Shown here: piece after piece, positions 37,306 to 47,100 of the stretch
Layout of the letters: each line of letters starts with the position of its first letter
Position numbering within the stretch: the stretch's first letter is position 1
Source of the DNA: CAWALV01 sp963782965
GTDB taxonomy: Bacteria > Actinomycetota > Actinomycetes > Acidothermales > Acidothermaceae
Reading direction: 5' to 3'
Length of the DNA: 64,000 nt
NCBI GenBank assembly: GCA_963782965.1
Contig: CAWALV010000006.1
Span: 1,240,001 to 1,304,000 of the forward strand
Notes under the pieces: generated by a model
Seen by the model: only the letters and a program-made list of their open reading frames with translations
The model's database searches: none
What the model was told of the DNA's origin: nothing
Translations under genes and position numbers: made by a program

Positions 37306-37707
37306 ATGGACACCGAAGAGTTGCGGGTGCGAAGCGGCAGCCGGCTGGTCAGCGACATCACCGACGAGGTGAGCGCGTTCTGCCGCGGTCGCGGGGATGG
37401 CCTGCTGAACGTCTTCGTGCCGCACGCCACAGCCGGTGTGGCGCTCATCGAGACGGGATCGGGTAGCGAACACGACCTGGCCGAGACGATCGAGCGGGTG
37501 TGGCCGCGCGACGCCGGTTACGCGCACCGCCACGGCTCGCCCGGGCACGGCCGCGATCACGTGGTTCCCGCGTTCGTGTCGCCGTCCGTCACCGTGCCGG
37601 TGATCGCGGGGAAGGTCGCGCTCGGCACCTGGCAGAGCCTCGTGCTGGTCGATCCGAACGTCGACAACCCCGAGCGCGCGGTGCGGCTGACGTTCGTCTC
37701 CGGCTGA
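37306..37707 (+). CDS. yjbQ: YjbQ family protein (UPF0047)
   Basis: A 133-residue YjbQ/UPF0047 protein, a family with reported secondary thiamine-phosphate synthase activity. LLNVFVPHATAGVALIETGS, HRHGSPGHGRDHVVPAFVSPS and LGTWQSLVLVDPNVDN carry the conserved His and Glu residues. ATG 37306 follows the rluD stop directly with GGGAAGCAGG upstream. Length is typical. Confidence 0.88.
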   Translation: MDTEELRVRSGSRLVSDITDEVSAFCRGRGDGLLNVFVPHATAGVALIETGSGSEHDLAETIERVWPRDAGYAHRHGSPGHGRDHVVPAFVSPSVTVPVIAGKVALGTWQSLVLVDPNVDNPERAVRLTFVSG

Positions 37708-37715
37708 CGGCTCGT

Positions 37716-37721
37716 TAGGCT
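37716..37721 (+). promoter_or_regulatory. -10 hexamer candidate of the bioB operon
   Basis: TAGGCT, with a weak TTCGTC (37693-37698) 17 bases upstream. It lies 63 bases before the preferred bioB start. The same TAGGCT hexamer lies upstream of dnaE, the DEAD-box gene and hisD in this window. Confidence 0.4.
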
Positions 37722-37784
37722 GCCTTTCGCCGTCGGGTGACGACGGTGACGACGGCTGGTAGCAGCTGGTGGCAGGAGGAGCCG

Positions 37785-38789
37785 GTGGCAGACATCCTCG
37801 GGATCGCCCGTGAGCAGGTGCTCGGCCGCGGGGAGGGCCTCGCGGAGCCCGAGCTGCGCGAGGTGCTCGGCCTGGCCGACGACCGGCTGCCCGACCTGCT
37901 GGCGCTGGCCCACGAGGTGCGGATGCGCTGGTGTGGCCCGGAGGTCGAGGTCGAGGGCATCGTCTCCGTCAAGACCGGCGGCTGCCCGGAGGACTGCCAC
38001 TTCTGCTCGCAGTCGGGCCACTTCGACTCACCCGTCCGGGCCGTCTGGCTGGACGTCGAGGAGCTGGTGCGAGCCGCGAAGCAGACGGCGGCGACCGGCG
38101 CGACCGAGTTCTGCATCGTGGCGGCCGTGCGCGGCCCCGACGAGAAGTTGATGGCGCAGGTGCGCGCCGGCATCGATGCGATTCGAGCCGAGCTCGGCCC
38201 CGACGCCATCAACATCGCATGCTCGCTCGGCATGCTCACGAAGGCTCAGGTCGACGAACTCGCCGCGATGGGTGTCCATCGCTACAACCACAACCTCGAG
38301 ACGGCACGGTCGTACTTCACCAACGTCGTCACCACTCACACGTGGGAGGAGCGCTGGGAGACGTTGCGCATGGTCGGCGAGGCGGGGATGGAGGTGTGTT
38401 GCGGGGGCATCGTCGGGATGGGCGAGACGCGCGAGCAGCGTGCGGAGTTCGCCGCGCAACTCGCGCAGTTGCAGCCCGACGAGGTGCCGCTGAACTTCCT
38501 GAACCCGCGCCCTGGTACGCCGTTCGGCGATCTCCCGGTGCTCGAAGCGGCCGAGGCGCTGCGCACGATTGCGATGTTCCGGCTCGCGATGCCGCGGACC
38601 ATCCTGCGCTTCGCGGGCGGCCGCGAGGTCACCCTCGGCGACCTCGGTACCCGCGACGGGTTGCTCGGTGGCATCAACGCCGTGATCGTCGGCAACTATT
38701 TGACGACGCTCGGGCGCGACCCCGCCGACGATCTCGCGCTGCTGGGCGAGCTGTCGATGCCGATCAAAGCACTCTCTGCCACCTTGTGA
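37785..38789 (+). CDS. bioB: Biotin synthase BioB
   Basis: A 334-residue radical SAM enzyme that inserts sulfur into dethiobiotin. The radical SAM cluster motif is C67-x3-C71-x2-C74 in GGCPEDCHFCSQSGHF; YNHNLETARSYF, GGIVGMGETREQR and LNFLNPRPGTPF are family blocks. GTG 37785 is preferred because AGGAGG (37774-37779) lies 5 bases upstream; GTG 37737 would add 16 residues. First gene of bioB-bsaP-bioA-P450, all joined by 4-base overlaps. Confidence 0.95.
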   Translation: MADILGIAREQVLGRGEGLAEPELREVLGLADDRLPDLLALAHEVRMRWCGPEVEVEGIVSVKTGGCPEDCHFCSQSGHFDSPVRAVWLDVEELVRAAKQTAATGATEFCIVAAVRGPDEKLMAQVRAGIDAIRAELGPDAINIACSLGMLTKAQVDELAAMGVHRYNHNLETARSYFTNVVTTHTWEERWETLRMVGEAGMEVCCGGIVGMGETREQRAEFAAQLAQLQPDEVPLNFLNPRPGTPFGDLPVLEAAEALRTIAMFRLAMPRTILRFAGGREVTLGDLGTRDGLLGGINAVIVGNYLTTLGRDPADDLALLGELSMPIKALSATL

Positions 38790-39019
38790 CCGTGGTGACC
38801 GTTGTGGCCGAGCCCGCCCCCGCCTACTGCGACCGCTGCGGCAAGCTTGCGGCGGGTGGGGTCGGCTCTGGGGCGGAGGTCGAGCACGCGACATGCCAGC
38901 TGGCTCGCGGGCTGGAGCCGCCGCGCTACTGCGCGACGTGCGGTCGCCGGCTCGTCGTCCAGGTCCTTCCTCAAGGCTGGACGGCGCGATGTGCCCGGCA
39001 CGGCGAGCTGGTGCCATGA
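38786..39019 (+). CDS. bsaP: Biotin synthase auxiliary protein BsaP-like
   Basis: A small 77-residue protein between bioB and bioA with 4-base overlaps at both ends (GTGA and ATGA). It is Cys-rich: YCDRCGK near 14-20, a lone Cys in EHATCQLA, YCATCGRR near 48-55, and CARHGE near the C-terminus, suggesting a bound metal or Fe-S cluster. Position, size and Cys pattern match BsaP of mycobacteria, reported as an auxiliary protein that biotin synthase there needs for dethiobiotin conversion. The tandem GTGs at the start (38786, 38792, 38795) leave the exact start slightly open. Confidence 0.78.
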   Translation: MTVVTVVAEPAPAYCDRCGKLAAGGVGSGAEVEHATCQLARGLEPPRYCATCGRRLVVQVLPQGWTARCARHGELVP

Positions 39020-40347
39020 CCGGATACGACGCCGAAGAGTTGATCGCGTTCGACCGTGAACACGTGTGGCACCCGTACGCCTCCATGACGTCGCCCCCGA
39101 TGTCGCGTCTGGTGGAGTCGGCGTCGGGCGTGCACCTGACCTTCGCCGACGGTTCGCGTGCGATCGATGCCATGTCGTCGTGGTGGTGCGCCATTCACGG
39201 CTACCAGCACCCGGTGCTCGATGCTGCCGTGCGCGAACAGCTTGGCCGGATGAGCCACGTCATGTTCGGCGGCCTTACGCACAGGCCCGCCGTTGCGCTG
39301 GCGAAACGACTGGTGGAGCTCACGCCGGCGGGCCTCGACCACGTCTTCTTCGCCGATTCCGGATCGGTGGCGGTCGAGGTCGCCATCAAGATGTGCCTGC
39401 AGTACCACGGCGGCACGCGCTCGCGGCTGCTCACGGTTCGTGGCGGCTACCACGGCGACACGCTGGCCGCGATGAGCGTGTGCGATCCCGTCGACGGCAT
39501 GCACCAACTCTTTACCGGCGTGCTTGCGCAGCAGGTGTTCGCGCCACGGCCGCCCGCCGGGTTTCGGGCCGGCGGCGCCGCCGGCACCGGCGGCACCGGC
39601 GGCACGGACATCGCAGAGTGGTCGGCCCGCACGCGTCAACTCGTCGAGCAGCATGCCGCGCAGCTGGCCGCGATCGTCGTCGAGCCGGTGCTGCAAGGTG
39701 CCGGCGGCATGCACGTCTACCCACCGCAGTGCCTGCAGGTATTGCGCGCGCTGGCCGATGAGCACGGCCTGCTGCTCGTCTTCGACGAGATCGCGACCGG
39801 TTTCGGGCGCACCGGCGAGCTGTTCGCCATGCAGCATGCCGGCGTCGTGCCGGACATCGTGTGCCTCGGCAAGGCGTTGACCGGGGGGTACCTGACGCTC
39901 GCCGCCGTGTTGTGCACGGAAGATGTCGCGCACGGGGTATCCGCCGCAGGTGGTGCGCTGATGCACGGCCCGACGTTCATGGCGAACCCGCTCGCGTGTT
40001 CGGTTGCGCTGGCGAACCTGCAGGTGCTCGTCGACGAGGACTGGCGGAGCAGGGTGAAGGCGATCGAGGCCGGATTGCTCGAGGGCCTCGAACCGTGTCG
40101 CGACCTGGCGGGAGTGCGCGACGTGCGGGTGCTCGGAGCGGTCGGAGTCGTTCAACTCGCCGAGCCGGTCGACGTCGAGCTGCTGACGGCCGCGGCGTTG
40201 CGACAGGGCGTGTGGCTGCGGCCGTTCCGCGACCTCGTCTACACCATGCCGCCCTACATCTGCGCCCCCGACGATATCGAGGCGATCACCGCGGCGATGA
40301 CCGCCGCCGTGCGCGAAGCGGGCACGGCAGGGATGGTCGACTCGTGA
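39016..40347 (+). CDS. bioA: Adenosylmethionine-8-amino-7-oxononanoate aminotransferase BioA
   Basis: A 443-residue class III aminotransferase converting KAPA to DAPA with SAM as amino donor. DREHVWHPYASMTSPP, SSWWCAIHGYQHP, HVMFGGLTHRPAV, the PLP-binding K286 in LGKALTGGYLTLAAVL and HGPTFMANPLACSVAL are typical of BioA. A Gly/Thr-rich insertion GGAAGTGGTGGTD lies near 190-202. The ATG overlaps the bsaP stop and the P450 start overlaps the bioA stop. Confidence 0.95.
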   Translation: MTGYDAEELIAFDREHVWHPYASMTSPPMSRLVESASGVHLTFADGSRAIDAMSSWWCAIHGYQHPVLDAAVREQLGRMSHVMFGGLTHRPAVALAKRLVELTPAGLDHVFFADSGSVAVEVAIKMCLQYHGGTRSRLLTVRGGYHGDTLAAMSVCDPVDGMHQLFTGVLAQQVFAPRPPAGFRAGGAAGTGGTGGTDIAEWSARTRQLVEQHAAQLAAIVVEPVLQGAGGMHVYPPQCLQVLRALADEHGLLLVFDEIATGFGRTGELFAMQHAGVVPDIVCLGKALTGGYLTLAAVLCTEDVAHGVSAAGGALMHGPTFMANPLACSVALANLQVLVDEDWRSRVKAIEAGLLEGLEPCRDLAGVRDVRVLGAVGVVQLAEPVDVELLTAAALRQGVWLRPFRDLVYTMPPYICAPDDIEAITAAMTAAVREAGTAGMVDS

Positions 40348-41540
40348 GCGCAGTCGCCGAAACCTGCCCGCAGGCGCTGCTGTTCCGCGACTGGGACGCC
40401 GCACCCACCGCGAGTGTCGTCGAGGTCGACGGTCACTGGCTGGTGTCGAGTCATGCGCTCGTGCGCCGAGTGTTGCTCGACCCGATCACGTTCGTGCCCG
40501 ACAATGCGCTCGACGCGGTGACGCCGATGTCCGTCGAAGCATTGCGCATCCTGGCGCAGCACGGATTCCGCCTGCCGCACACGCTGGCCAACAATGGCAC
40601 GGCGTCGCATGCCGGGTTGCGGGCTGTCGTCGGCGAGTACCTACGCCCGGAACGTGTCGCCGCGCAGCGCGCAGCCGTCGAGTCGGTCGTCCAAGCGAGC
40701 GTCGCCGACGCGAGTGCCGCGCTCGAGCGCGGCGAGCAGGTCGACCTTCACGCTGCGATATCGCACGCCCTGCCGCTCGTCGTCCTCGCCGGCATGGTGT
40801 CGCTCCCCGACGACGACATCGACGTCGTGAAGCGCTTCTCGTCGTCGGCCCTCGAGTTGTTCTGGGCACCGCTCGACCCGCAACGCCAGCTGGAGTTGGC
40901 GCGCATCGTGGGGGAGTACCACGGCCGGTTGCGTGACCATGCACGCAGCGGCGCCGGTCTCGCCGCCGACCTGCGCGCGCATGCTGCCGCGCACGACCTC
41001 GACAGCGACGACGTCGTCGCGGTGCTGTTCTTCCTGCTCGTCGCCGGCCAGGAGACGACGTCGCAGTTCTTGACCGCGATGCTGCATCGGCTGCTGACGA
41101 CGCCGGGCTTGGCGCAGGCCGTCGCGGCCGGCTCGGTCACCCCCGACAGCGTCGTCGCCGAGGGTCTGCGGCTCGACACGTCGGTTGTAACGTGGCGGCG
41201 CATGGCGGCGCGCGAGGTCGTGATCGGTGGCGTCGTCATCCCGGCCGGGGCCTCGGTCGTGCTGCGACTTTCAGCCGCCGGTCGCGACGCCGCGGTCGTC
41301 GATGTGCCGAACGAGTTCGTCGCTGGGCAACGCGGCTCGCGGCGTCACCTGGCCTTCGGCGCCGGCGTCCATCGTTGCCTCGGCGCGACGCTGGCCACCA
41401 TGGAGGCCGAAGTCGTGGTGTCGCACGCCGCACCGCTGTTGAGTCGGTGCCGCGTCGTCCGCGCACCGCGACACGCGCAGAACCTGTCGTTTCGCATGCC
41501 CGATGTGCTGGTGGTCGAGGTCACTGGCCGGGGCGATTGA
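40344..41540 (+). CDS. Cytochrome P450 in the biotin operon (BioI-like role possible)
   Basis: A 398-residue soluble bacterial P450. The I-helix oxygen-activation motif is A234-G-Q-E-T-T239, the ExxR pair is E273/R276 (AEGLRLDT) and the heme ligand is C345 in HLAFGAGVHRCLGATLA. The PERF-type region is poorly conserved. It is translationally coupled to bioA (GTGA), so a role in biotin supply is a reasonable inference: Bacillus BioI is a P450 that cleaves acyl chains to pimeloyl units. Sequence similarity to BioI itself cannot be judged here; a general actinobacterial P450 recruited by position is the alternative. Its 3' end overlaps the convergent YHYH gene by 20 bases. Confidence 0.88.
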   Translation: MSAVAETCPQALLFRDWDAAPTASVVEVDGHWLVSSHALVRRVLLDPITFVPDNALDAVTPMSVEALRILAQHGFRLPHTLANNGTASHAGLRAVVGEYLRPERVAAQRAAVESVVQASVADASAALERGEQVDLHAAISHALPLVVLAGMVSLPDDDIDVVKRFSSSALELFWAPLDPQRQLELARIVGEYHGRLRDHARSGAGLAADLRAHAAAHDLDSDDVVAVLFFLLVAGQETTSQFLTAMLHRLLTTPGLAQAVAAGSVTPDSVVAEGLRLDTSVVTWRRMAAREVVIGGVVIPAGASVVLRLSAAGRDAAVVDVPNEFVAGQRGSRRHLAFGAGVHRCLGATLATMEAEVVVSHAAPLLSRCRVVRAPRHAQNLSFRMPDVLVVEVTGRGD

Positions 41541-42489
41541 CCGGCGTGCCGTGGAAGCAGCCCACGGTGTAGGGGTATTCGAGCGTCACGTCGTAGTGGT
41601 ACATCGTCACGGCGGCGCCGTCCCAGGTGACCGTGCTGGTTCGGCCGTGGCACACGTCGAGGTCGGCGTTCGTGGGTAGGTCGCCCTGCGCATTGCGTTC
41701 GGCGTAGATGCCGTAGCCGTCGAGTGCGTATCCCACGAGCGTCGATGTGCCCGGTGCGGTGGCGTCGAGGCACGCGGAGATCGAGTGGTAGTGGTAACGG
41801 CCGTGACCGTCGGGATGCCCCTCGCAACGATCCTGCACTTCGTGCGCGCCGGCGTCGCGGCCGCCGTCGTCCAGGGCGTTGTACAAGAGCACACCGTCGA
41901 CGGTCACGCCAATCGGTCCGAGGCCGGTGCACGATGGTGTGGGCGCCGCTGTGGGTCGCGCGGGGACGCGGTACGTCACCGATTGGGCGGTGATGGTGTT
42001 GGGGTTGTGGTCGTAGCCGTAGGCCGGGTCACTCCGGGCGATCGGGAACGTACCCGTCGGTTCGTGCTGCGGCAGGCCGTTCGTCGTGATGACGCGCGTT
42101 GCCCCGTTCACCGCGACCATCATGGACGCCGTGCTCCACAGCTGGTTGCCGGCGACGGTGACCTTCGCCTCGTCGTTCCACGTGGCATGGGTGGAGTCGA
42201 GCCACGGACCGGCGTGCGACGCGCCACCTGGCCGAAAGGCCAGCGTGCAGGAATCGACGTACCCGATACGGGGGCTCGAGGCGACGTGCCCGTCGCCGAG
42301 CGGAATCGCGGTCGGGTCGACCGCATCGGTCCAGTCGTTGCCTGCAGCAGCGTGCGAGTCGGCCCCGCTGCGGACTGCGGTGCGGACGGCGTTCGGGCTG
42401 CTATTACTCGTCGTGCACGAGGCTGCTGCCGTCGCGGCGCCGAGCACGCTCACGACGGTGACGATGCGTCGTGTCGCGGTGGACTTCAC
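41521..42489 (-). CDS. YHYH-domain lipoprotein
   Basis: About 322 residues with a lipoprotein signal peptide (basic start, hydrophobic TVVSVLGAATAAA, lipobox AAASC). The mature part contains the YHYH motif (HGRYHYHSISACLD) near the C-terminal half, VDGVLLYNALDDGG, LVGYALDGYGIYAER and a closing TMYHYDVTLEYPYTVGCFHG, matching the YHYH domain family of secreted or surface proteins of unknown function. The family's His/Asp richness suggests metal binding. GTG 42489 is preferred because GAAAGG lies about 9 bases upstream; GTG 42498 adds three residues. It follows the two ABC ATPase genes on the same strand after 86 bases. Confidence 0.82.
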   Translation of the reverse strand: MKSTATRRIVTVVSVLGAATAAASCTTSNSSPNAVRTAVRSGADSHAAAGNDWTDAVDPTAIPLGDGHVASSPRIGYVDSCTLAFRPGGASHAGPWLDSTHATWNDEAKVTVAGNQLWSTASMMVAVNGATRVITTNGLPQHEPTGTFPIARSDPAYGYDHNPNTITAQSVTYRVPARPTAAPTPSCTGLGPIGVTVDGVLLYNALDDGGRDAGAHEVQDRCEGHPDGHGRYHYHSISACLDATAPGTSTLVGYALDGYGIYAERNAQGDLPTNADLDVCHGRTSTVTWDGAAVTMYHYDVTLEYPYTVGCFHGTPVNRPGQ

Positions 42490-42575
42490 GACTCTCACCT
42501 TTCAGAGCTCGGCGCGCGGCGGCGAAAGCTTAGCGATGCGCACCGCCGATCGTCGATCACGTCTGAGGCAGACCG

Positions 42576-43217
42576 CTAGTCGCTCGCGCTGAGTTCGGAC
42601 TCCCGGCGCATGTGCACGGCGGCACCGCATCGCGCCGCGACTTCGGGGTCGTGGGTGGCCAGCACGAGGATGCCGCCCCGGTCGCTGACCTCGAGCAGCC
42701 GTGTCATGACGAGCGCGCGGAAGACCGGGTCCTGCTCGGCGGTCGGCTCGTCGGCGATGAGGACGTCGGGTGCGAGTGCGAGCGCTCGCGCCACGGCGAC
42801 CCGCTGCTGCTGCCCGCCGGAGAGCTCCTCGACGAGATGGTTTTCCACGCCCTCCAGGCCGACGTCCTCCAAAGCCTGGTGAGCGGCCTCTCTGGTTCCG
42901 CGGGGAGAGCGACCCGCAGCACGCAGACCGGCTTCGACGTTCTCCGCCGCCGTCAGCAAAGACACCAGCCCGTAGCCCTGCAACACGACGCCGAACCGGC
43001 GCCTGGCCGCAACGTCGAGCGGTTCACCGTCCAAGGTGATCGTGCCCGCGTCGGCATCGGCCAGCCCGGCGAGGACGGCGAGCAGGCTCGTCTTGCCCGA
43101 ACCGGACGGCCCGATGACAGCGAGCCGCTCACCGGACGCGACCCGGAACGCCACGCCGTCGAAGATGGCGCGACCACCGCGTTCGTAGCGGAGCCCGGTC
43201 GCATCGAGCGTGCTCAT
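42576..43217 (-). CDS. ABC transporter ATP-binding protein (MacB/LolD type)
   Basis: A 213-residue ATPase. Walker A GPSGSGKTSLL, Q-loop VVLQGYGLV, signature LSGGQQQRVAVARAL, Walker B VLIADEP and the H-loop His in LATHDPEVA are present. The stretch after Walker B reads EPTAEQDP. Overlaps the second ATPase gene by 4 bases; together with the FtsX-like permease it would form an exporter or envelope remodelling transporter with two different ATPases. Confidence 0.9.
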   Translation of the reverse strand: MSTLDATGLRYERGGRAIFDGVAFRVASGERLAVIGPSGSGKTSLLAVLAGLADADAGTITLDGEPLDVAARRRFGVVLQGYGLVSLLTAAENVEAGLRAAGRSPRGTREAAHQALEDVGLEGVENHLVEELSGGQQQRVAVARALALAPDVLIADEPTAEQDPVFRALVMTRLLEVSDRGGILVLATHDPEVAARCGAAVHMRRESELSASD

Positions 43218-44101
43218 CGCGACCCCGCGCCGTCATGGTGGTCATGGGGGACCCGCCGCAACGCAACGCCGTCGGCGGTGCGTTCGGCGCGCGCCATCGA
43301 GCCGGGCGGCAGCGCATCGAGCAGGTCGGGAGGTAGTTGCACACTGCCGTCGCGGCTCACGACGACGTACTCCTCGCCCGCGAAGCCGGCGGCACCGATG
43401 CGGCCATCGCGGATTGTGACCGTGCGGCCGAATGCGGAGCTGACTGCGGCGTCGTGCGTCACGACGACGACGGTCGTGCCGAGGTCGGCGTTCGCCTCGC
43501 GCATCAGCTCGACGACGGCGGCGGCCGAGGCGGGGTCGAGCTGACTCGTCGGTTCGTCGGCGAGCAACAGCTGCGGGCCGTTGGCGAGCGCGCTCGCGAG
43601 CGCGAGGCGCTGTTGTTCGCCACCCGACAGCGAGCCGGTTCGTCGGTGCGCCAGCTCGGCGATGCCGACGGCGTCGAGCAGGGCGAGCGCGCGACGGCGC
43701 TTCACCTTCGCCTTGCGCCGCGTCGGCCGCTGCACGTGCAGCACGTTGTCGACCGCGCTGAGGTAAGGCAGCAGGTTGCGTCCGGCGTTTTGCAGGACGA
43801 CGCCGACCTCGCGCACCCGAAAAGAGCTGAGCTCACGTGCCGACATCGCACTGAGCTGGTGATGGCCGACCTCGACCGTGCCCGCTGTCGGCCGCAGCAG
43901 GCCGGCGAGATGCCACAGCAGCGTCGACTTGCCGGCGCCCGACGGCCCCAGCAGCGCCACCATCTCGCCGGGGGCGATCGCCAGATCGATGCCACGCAAT
44001 GCGGCGACCTCCGAGCCGGGTGTGCCGTAGACGTGCACGAGGTTCTCGCAGCGCACCGCCGCGCTCGCGCTGGTCTCCTGTGCCGCCTGCGTCGTCGTCA
44101 T
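43214..44101 (-). CDS. ABC transporter ATP-binding protein (MacB/LolD type)
   Basis: A 295-residue ATPase with an extended C-terminus. Walker A GPSGAGKSTLL, Q-loop VVLQNAGRNLLPYL, signature LSGGEQQRLALASAL, Walker B LLLADEPTSQLDP and VVVTHDAAV are present. The last 70 residues, after a regulatory-like strand GDGSVQLPP-type region, are not part of the ATPase core and end in DHHDGAGSR. It is joined by 4-base overlaps to the permease gene upstream and the first ATPase gene downstream. Confidence 0.9.
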   Translation of the reverse strand: MTTTQAAQETSASAAVRCENLVHVYGTPGSEVAALRGIDLAIAPGEMVALLGPSGAGKSTLLWHLAGLLRPTAGTVEVGHHQLSAMSARELSSFRVREVGVVLQNAGRNLLPYLSAVDNVLHVQRPTRRKAKVKRRRALALLDAVGIAELAHRRTGSLSGGEQQRLALASALANGPQLLLADEPTSQLDPASAAAVVELMREANADLGTTVVVVTHDAAVSSAFGRTVTIRDGRIGAAGFAGEEYVVVSRDGSVQLPPDLLDALPPGSMARAERTADGVALRRVPHDHHDGAGSR

Positions 44102-47100
44102 GCCGCGCCTTCACGCAACTGGTCGGCACGCACCCCGGCGAGCAGCAGCCAGCTCGACGCGGCCGCGACCGCGACGAGGAGAACGAGCGCGATGCCGAGC
44201 CACGGTGCGAGCGTCGCGGCATCGGGCACGTAGGACAGCGGTGGTGAGCTGGGCTGCGTCACGAACTCGGGCAGGCTGCGGATCGCGACGAGGGCCGCGA
44301 CGATACCTGCGGCGACCCCGACGACAGCGCCGAAGACCAGCACCGCGAGTTGCTCGAGCAGCAGCCCGACATAAAGGGTCGAACGCGTAGCGCCCGTCGC
44401 ACGCAACGCGGCGTACTCGTAACGGCGGCGCCGGCCGGCGATCGCGAGCGAGAGCGCCGCGCCACCGGCGGCCAGGATCGCTGCGGCGACGGCGTCCGCG
44501 ACGAACGCCGTGCTGGCGAGCCCCGGCCCTTGGCGGTCGTACAGCTTGGCCTGCGCCGCCGCCGTCTGGACGCGGGTGATCCGCACCCCGGCCTTCTTCA
44601 GCCCGGCGGCGACGGCATCGGCGGCTCCGTGGGCGACCCAGACCTGCTGCACGGTCAGCGCGCTCAGTACTCCGGCCGCCGCACGTTCGGCATACGTGCG
44701 ATCGACGATCGCCCCCTCGCCGAGCGTGCCGGGAAGGGCCGAGGTGACGGCGACGGCCTGCACGGTCAGTGCCTGCTGGTTGAGGCCGTTGAGTTCGACC
44801 GCGCTCGGATCTGCGCCGCCGAGTGCGCCGCGGCTCACCACCGCCGGGAGCGGATCCGGGATGTCGGCGACGGCCAGCGTGGCCGCCGACAGAGACGAGT
44901 AGCCGAACGACCAGCGCGGACCCGACGCGGTTGCGGTAACAGAATCGCCCGCGCTCGGGGCCTTCCACTGCTTGGCGTCGGTGACGCTCGGCACCGCCGT
45001 CCAACCGTTCGGGCCGTGCACGTCGATGCCGCGCAGCGTGACGGCGCCGTGCACCGCCGGCGCCGACGCGTCCACTGCGCCGGTCGACAACGAGAGGTTG
45101 ACGAGGGAGCACGGGCAGTAACGAAGCTGCTGGGTCAACGTCACCGGCCCGCTCGTCGCGTCGAGGGTGCCGACGTCGAACCCGAGTGCCGAGTCGGCCC
45201 CGGCCGAGGCGATGTCGGCGCTGAGCACTTGCCCCGCGCGGCTGAGCTGGCCGACGTCGAGATGCACCCGGATCATGTCGCCGTCGAGCCGGATCGGCGG
45301 GGCGGCAGGTGGCGAGATCTCCTGCATGAGACTTGCGAGCGGGCGGTCGGCGAATCGTTGCCGCCATTGCGCGACCTGAGTGAAGCGCTGCGGGTCGACG
45401 GCCAGCAGGACGTGCCCCGTGCCGGTGGCGTCGAGATAGGTGTCGACGACCGCCGCGCGGTTGCCGCTCGGGTCGATCTGCTGCACCACATTGCCGAGGT
45501 CGACGGCGGGCGGAGCGGAAACGGTCAGGACCGTCGGTGCGCCAAGACCGACCTCCGCCGCGAGTGAGCGGTTTGCGTTGCCGACGGACCAGGCGGCGAT
45601 GCCGAACGTCGCGAGCGCGAACGCAGTGGCCAGGATGATCGTCGTCCGCGCGCCTGCGGGACGTCGTGCCACATGGCGGACGGCGAGGAAGACCCCGAGG
45701 CTGCCACGCTTGCGGGTCGGTGCGAACAACGCCCGGCAGGCCATCGGCAGCAACCGCGCCGCCACCACGGCCACCGCGATCCCGACGAGTCCGGGCACCA
45801 GCAGGCCGAGCGAGGAGTGACCGACAGACCTGATGTCGCCGGCCGTGCGCAACTCGATGACGCCGGCCACCGCGCCTGTCACCGCGATCGCGTCGATCAC
45901 CCACCCGCGACGTGTCGCTTCCCGGCCGGTGCGCTGCCACTGCTCGACGATGGGACGCCGCAACGTGCGCCGCGCGGCGGTCACGACCGCGACCAGGCCG
46001 CCGAGTGTCGCGGCGGCCGCCGCCGCCCAGGCCAGGGCGGGCAGCGCCACCGGCGTGCCCGCGCGCAGCAGGACGGCGTCCAGCCCGGCGGTCACCGCCC
46101 AGCCGAGACCCACGCCTAGGGGCAGCGCGACCGCGAGGAGCGTGACCGGCTCGCCGAGAGCGAACCAGAGCAACCGCGCACCGCGGAAGCCGCGCAGTTT
46201 CATCAAGGCGATCTCCGGGCCGCGCGCGTCGACGGCGTCGGTCACCGCCAAGAACATGAGCAACCACACGAGAACCAGCAGCTGCGCCGTGATGAGGAAC
46301 AGCGGGACGGCGAGTGAACGCCAGCTGTCGTGGACTGCACCGACGACCGTGGACAGCCCGCTCTGCACCGACGCGCCGGTCGCGATCAGCGAGGGCGCTG
46401 TCGACAGGGTTTGCGCGGCCGTAGCCAGTGCGCCGAGGTCGCCGCCGCGCACGTTGGCGACGTTCACCAGGTCGTCGACCACCAGCGTCCCCTGCGGGAA
46501 GCCGGTGGCGGCGTCGATCGTCTCGCGTGGCGTGAAGAAGGCATCGGGCGGTGGGACGTCGGGCGGCTGACCGCCGCTGAAGTCCTCGGCCGGGAAGTAG
46601 GTCGCGCCACGACCGAACCAGTAGTCGGCGGAGAAGTCCGGGACGGCGTAGATGCCGGTGACCGTCAACGCCGGCCAGCCGGTGGCGTCGATGCGCTGGC
46701 CCACTCGCCACCCGGCGCTGGTCGCCGTGGAGCTGCTCACCGCGATCGCGTCGGGCGCCGTGGGACAGTGCCCGGAAACGAGCCGCAGGTGCCCGCAGAA
46801 ATCCGTTCGCCAGGCCAGCGGCGCGGCGGCGTGGAGCGCGGGCAGGTTGGCGGTGCCTTCGACGGCGTCCACGGGCGTGGCGAACAGCCGGTCGCGATCG
46901 GCTGCGTTCGGGATCGCCCCCGACAGCACCGAGCCGACGCTCGCCGTCAGGGCGTCCAGACCGTGCGCGACCGGCCCCTGTAGGGTCACCTCGATCCCGC
47001 GCTGCGCCAGCGGGGCCGAGGCGAACGTGTCGCGCAGGATCGACGTTCGTGCGCTGGCGTAGTACGCCGGGCCGGTGGCGGCCGCAGCGGAAGCGACGAG

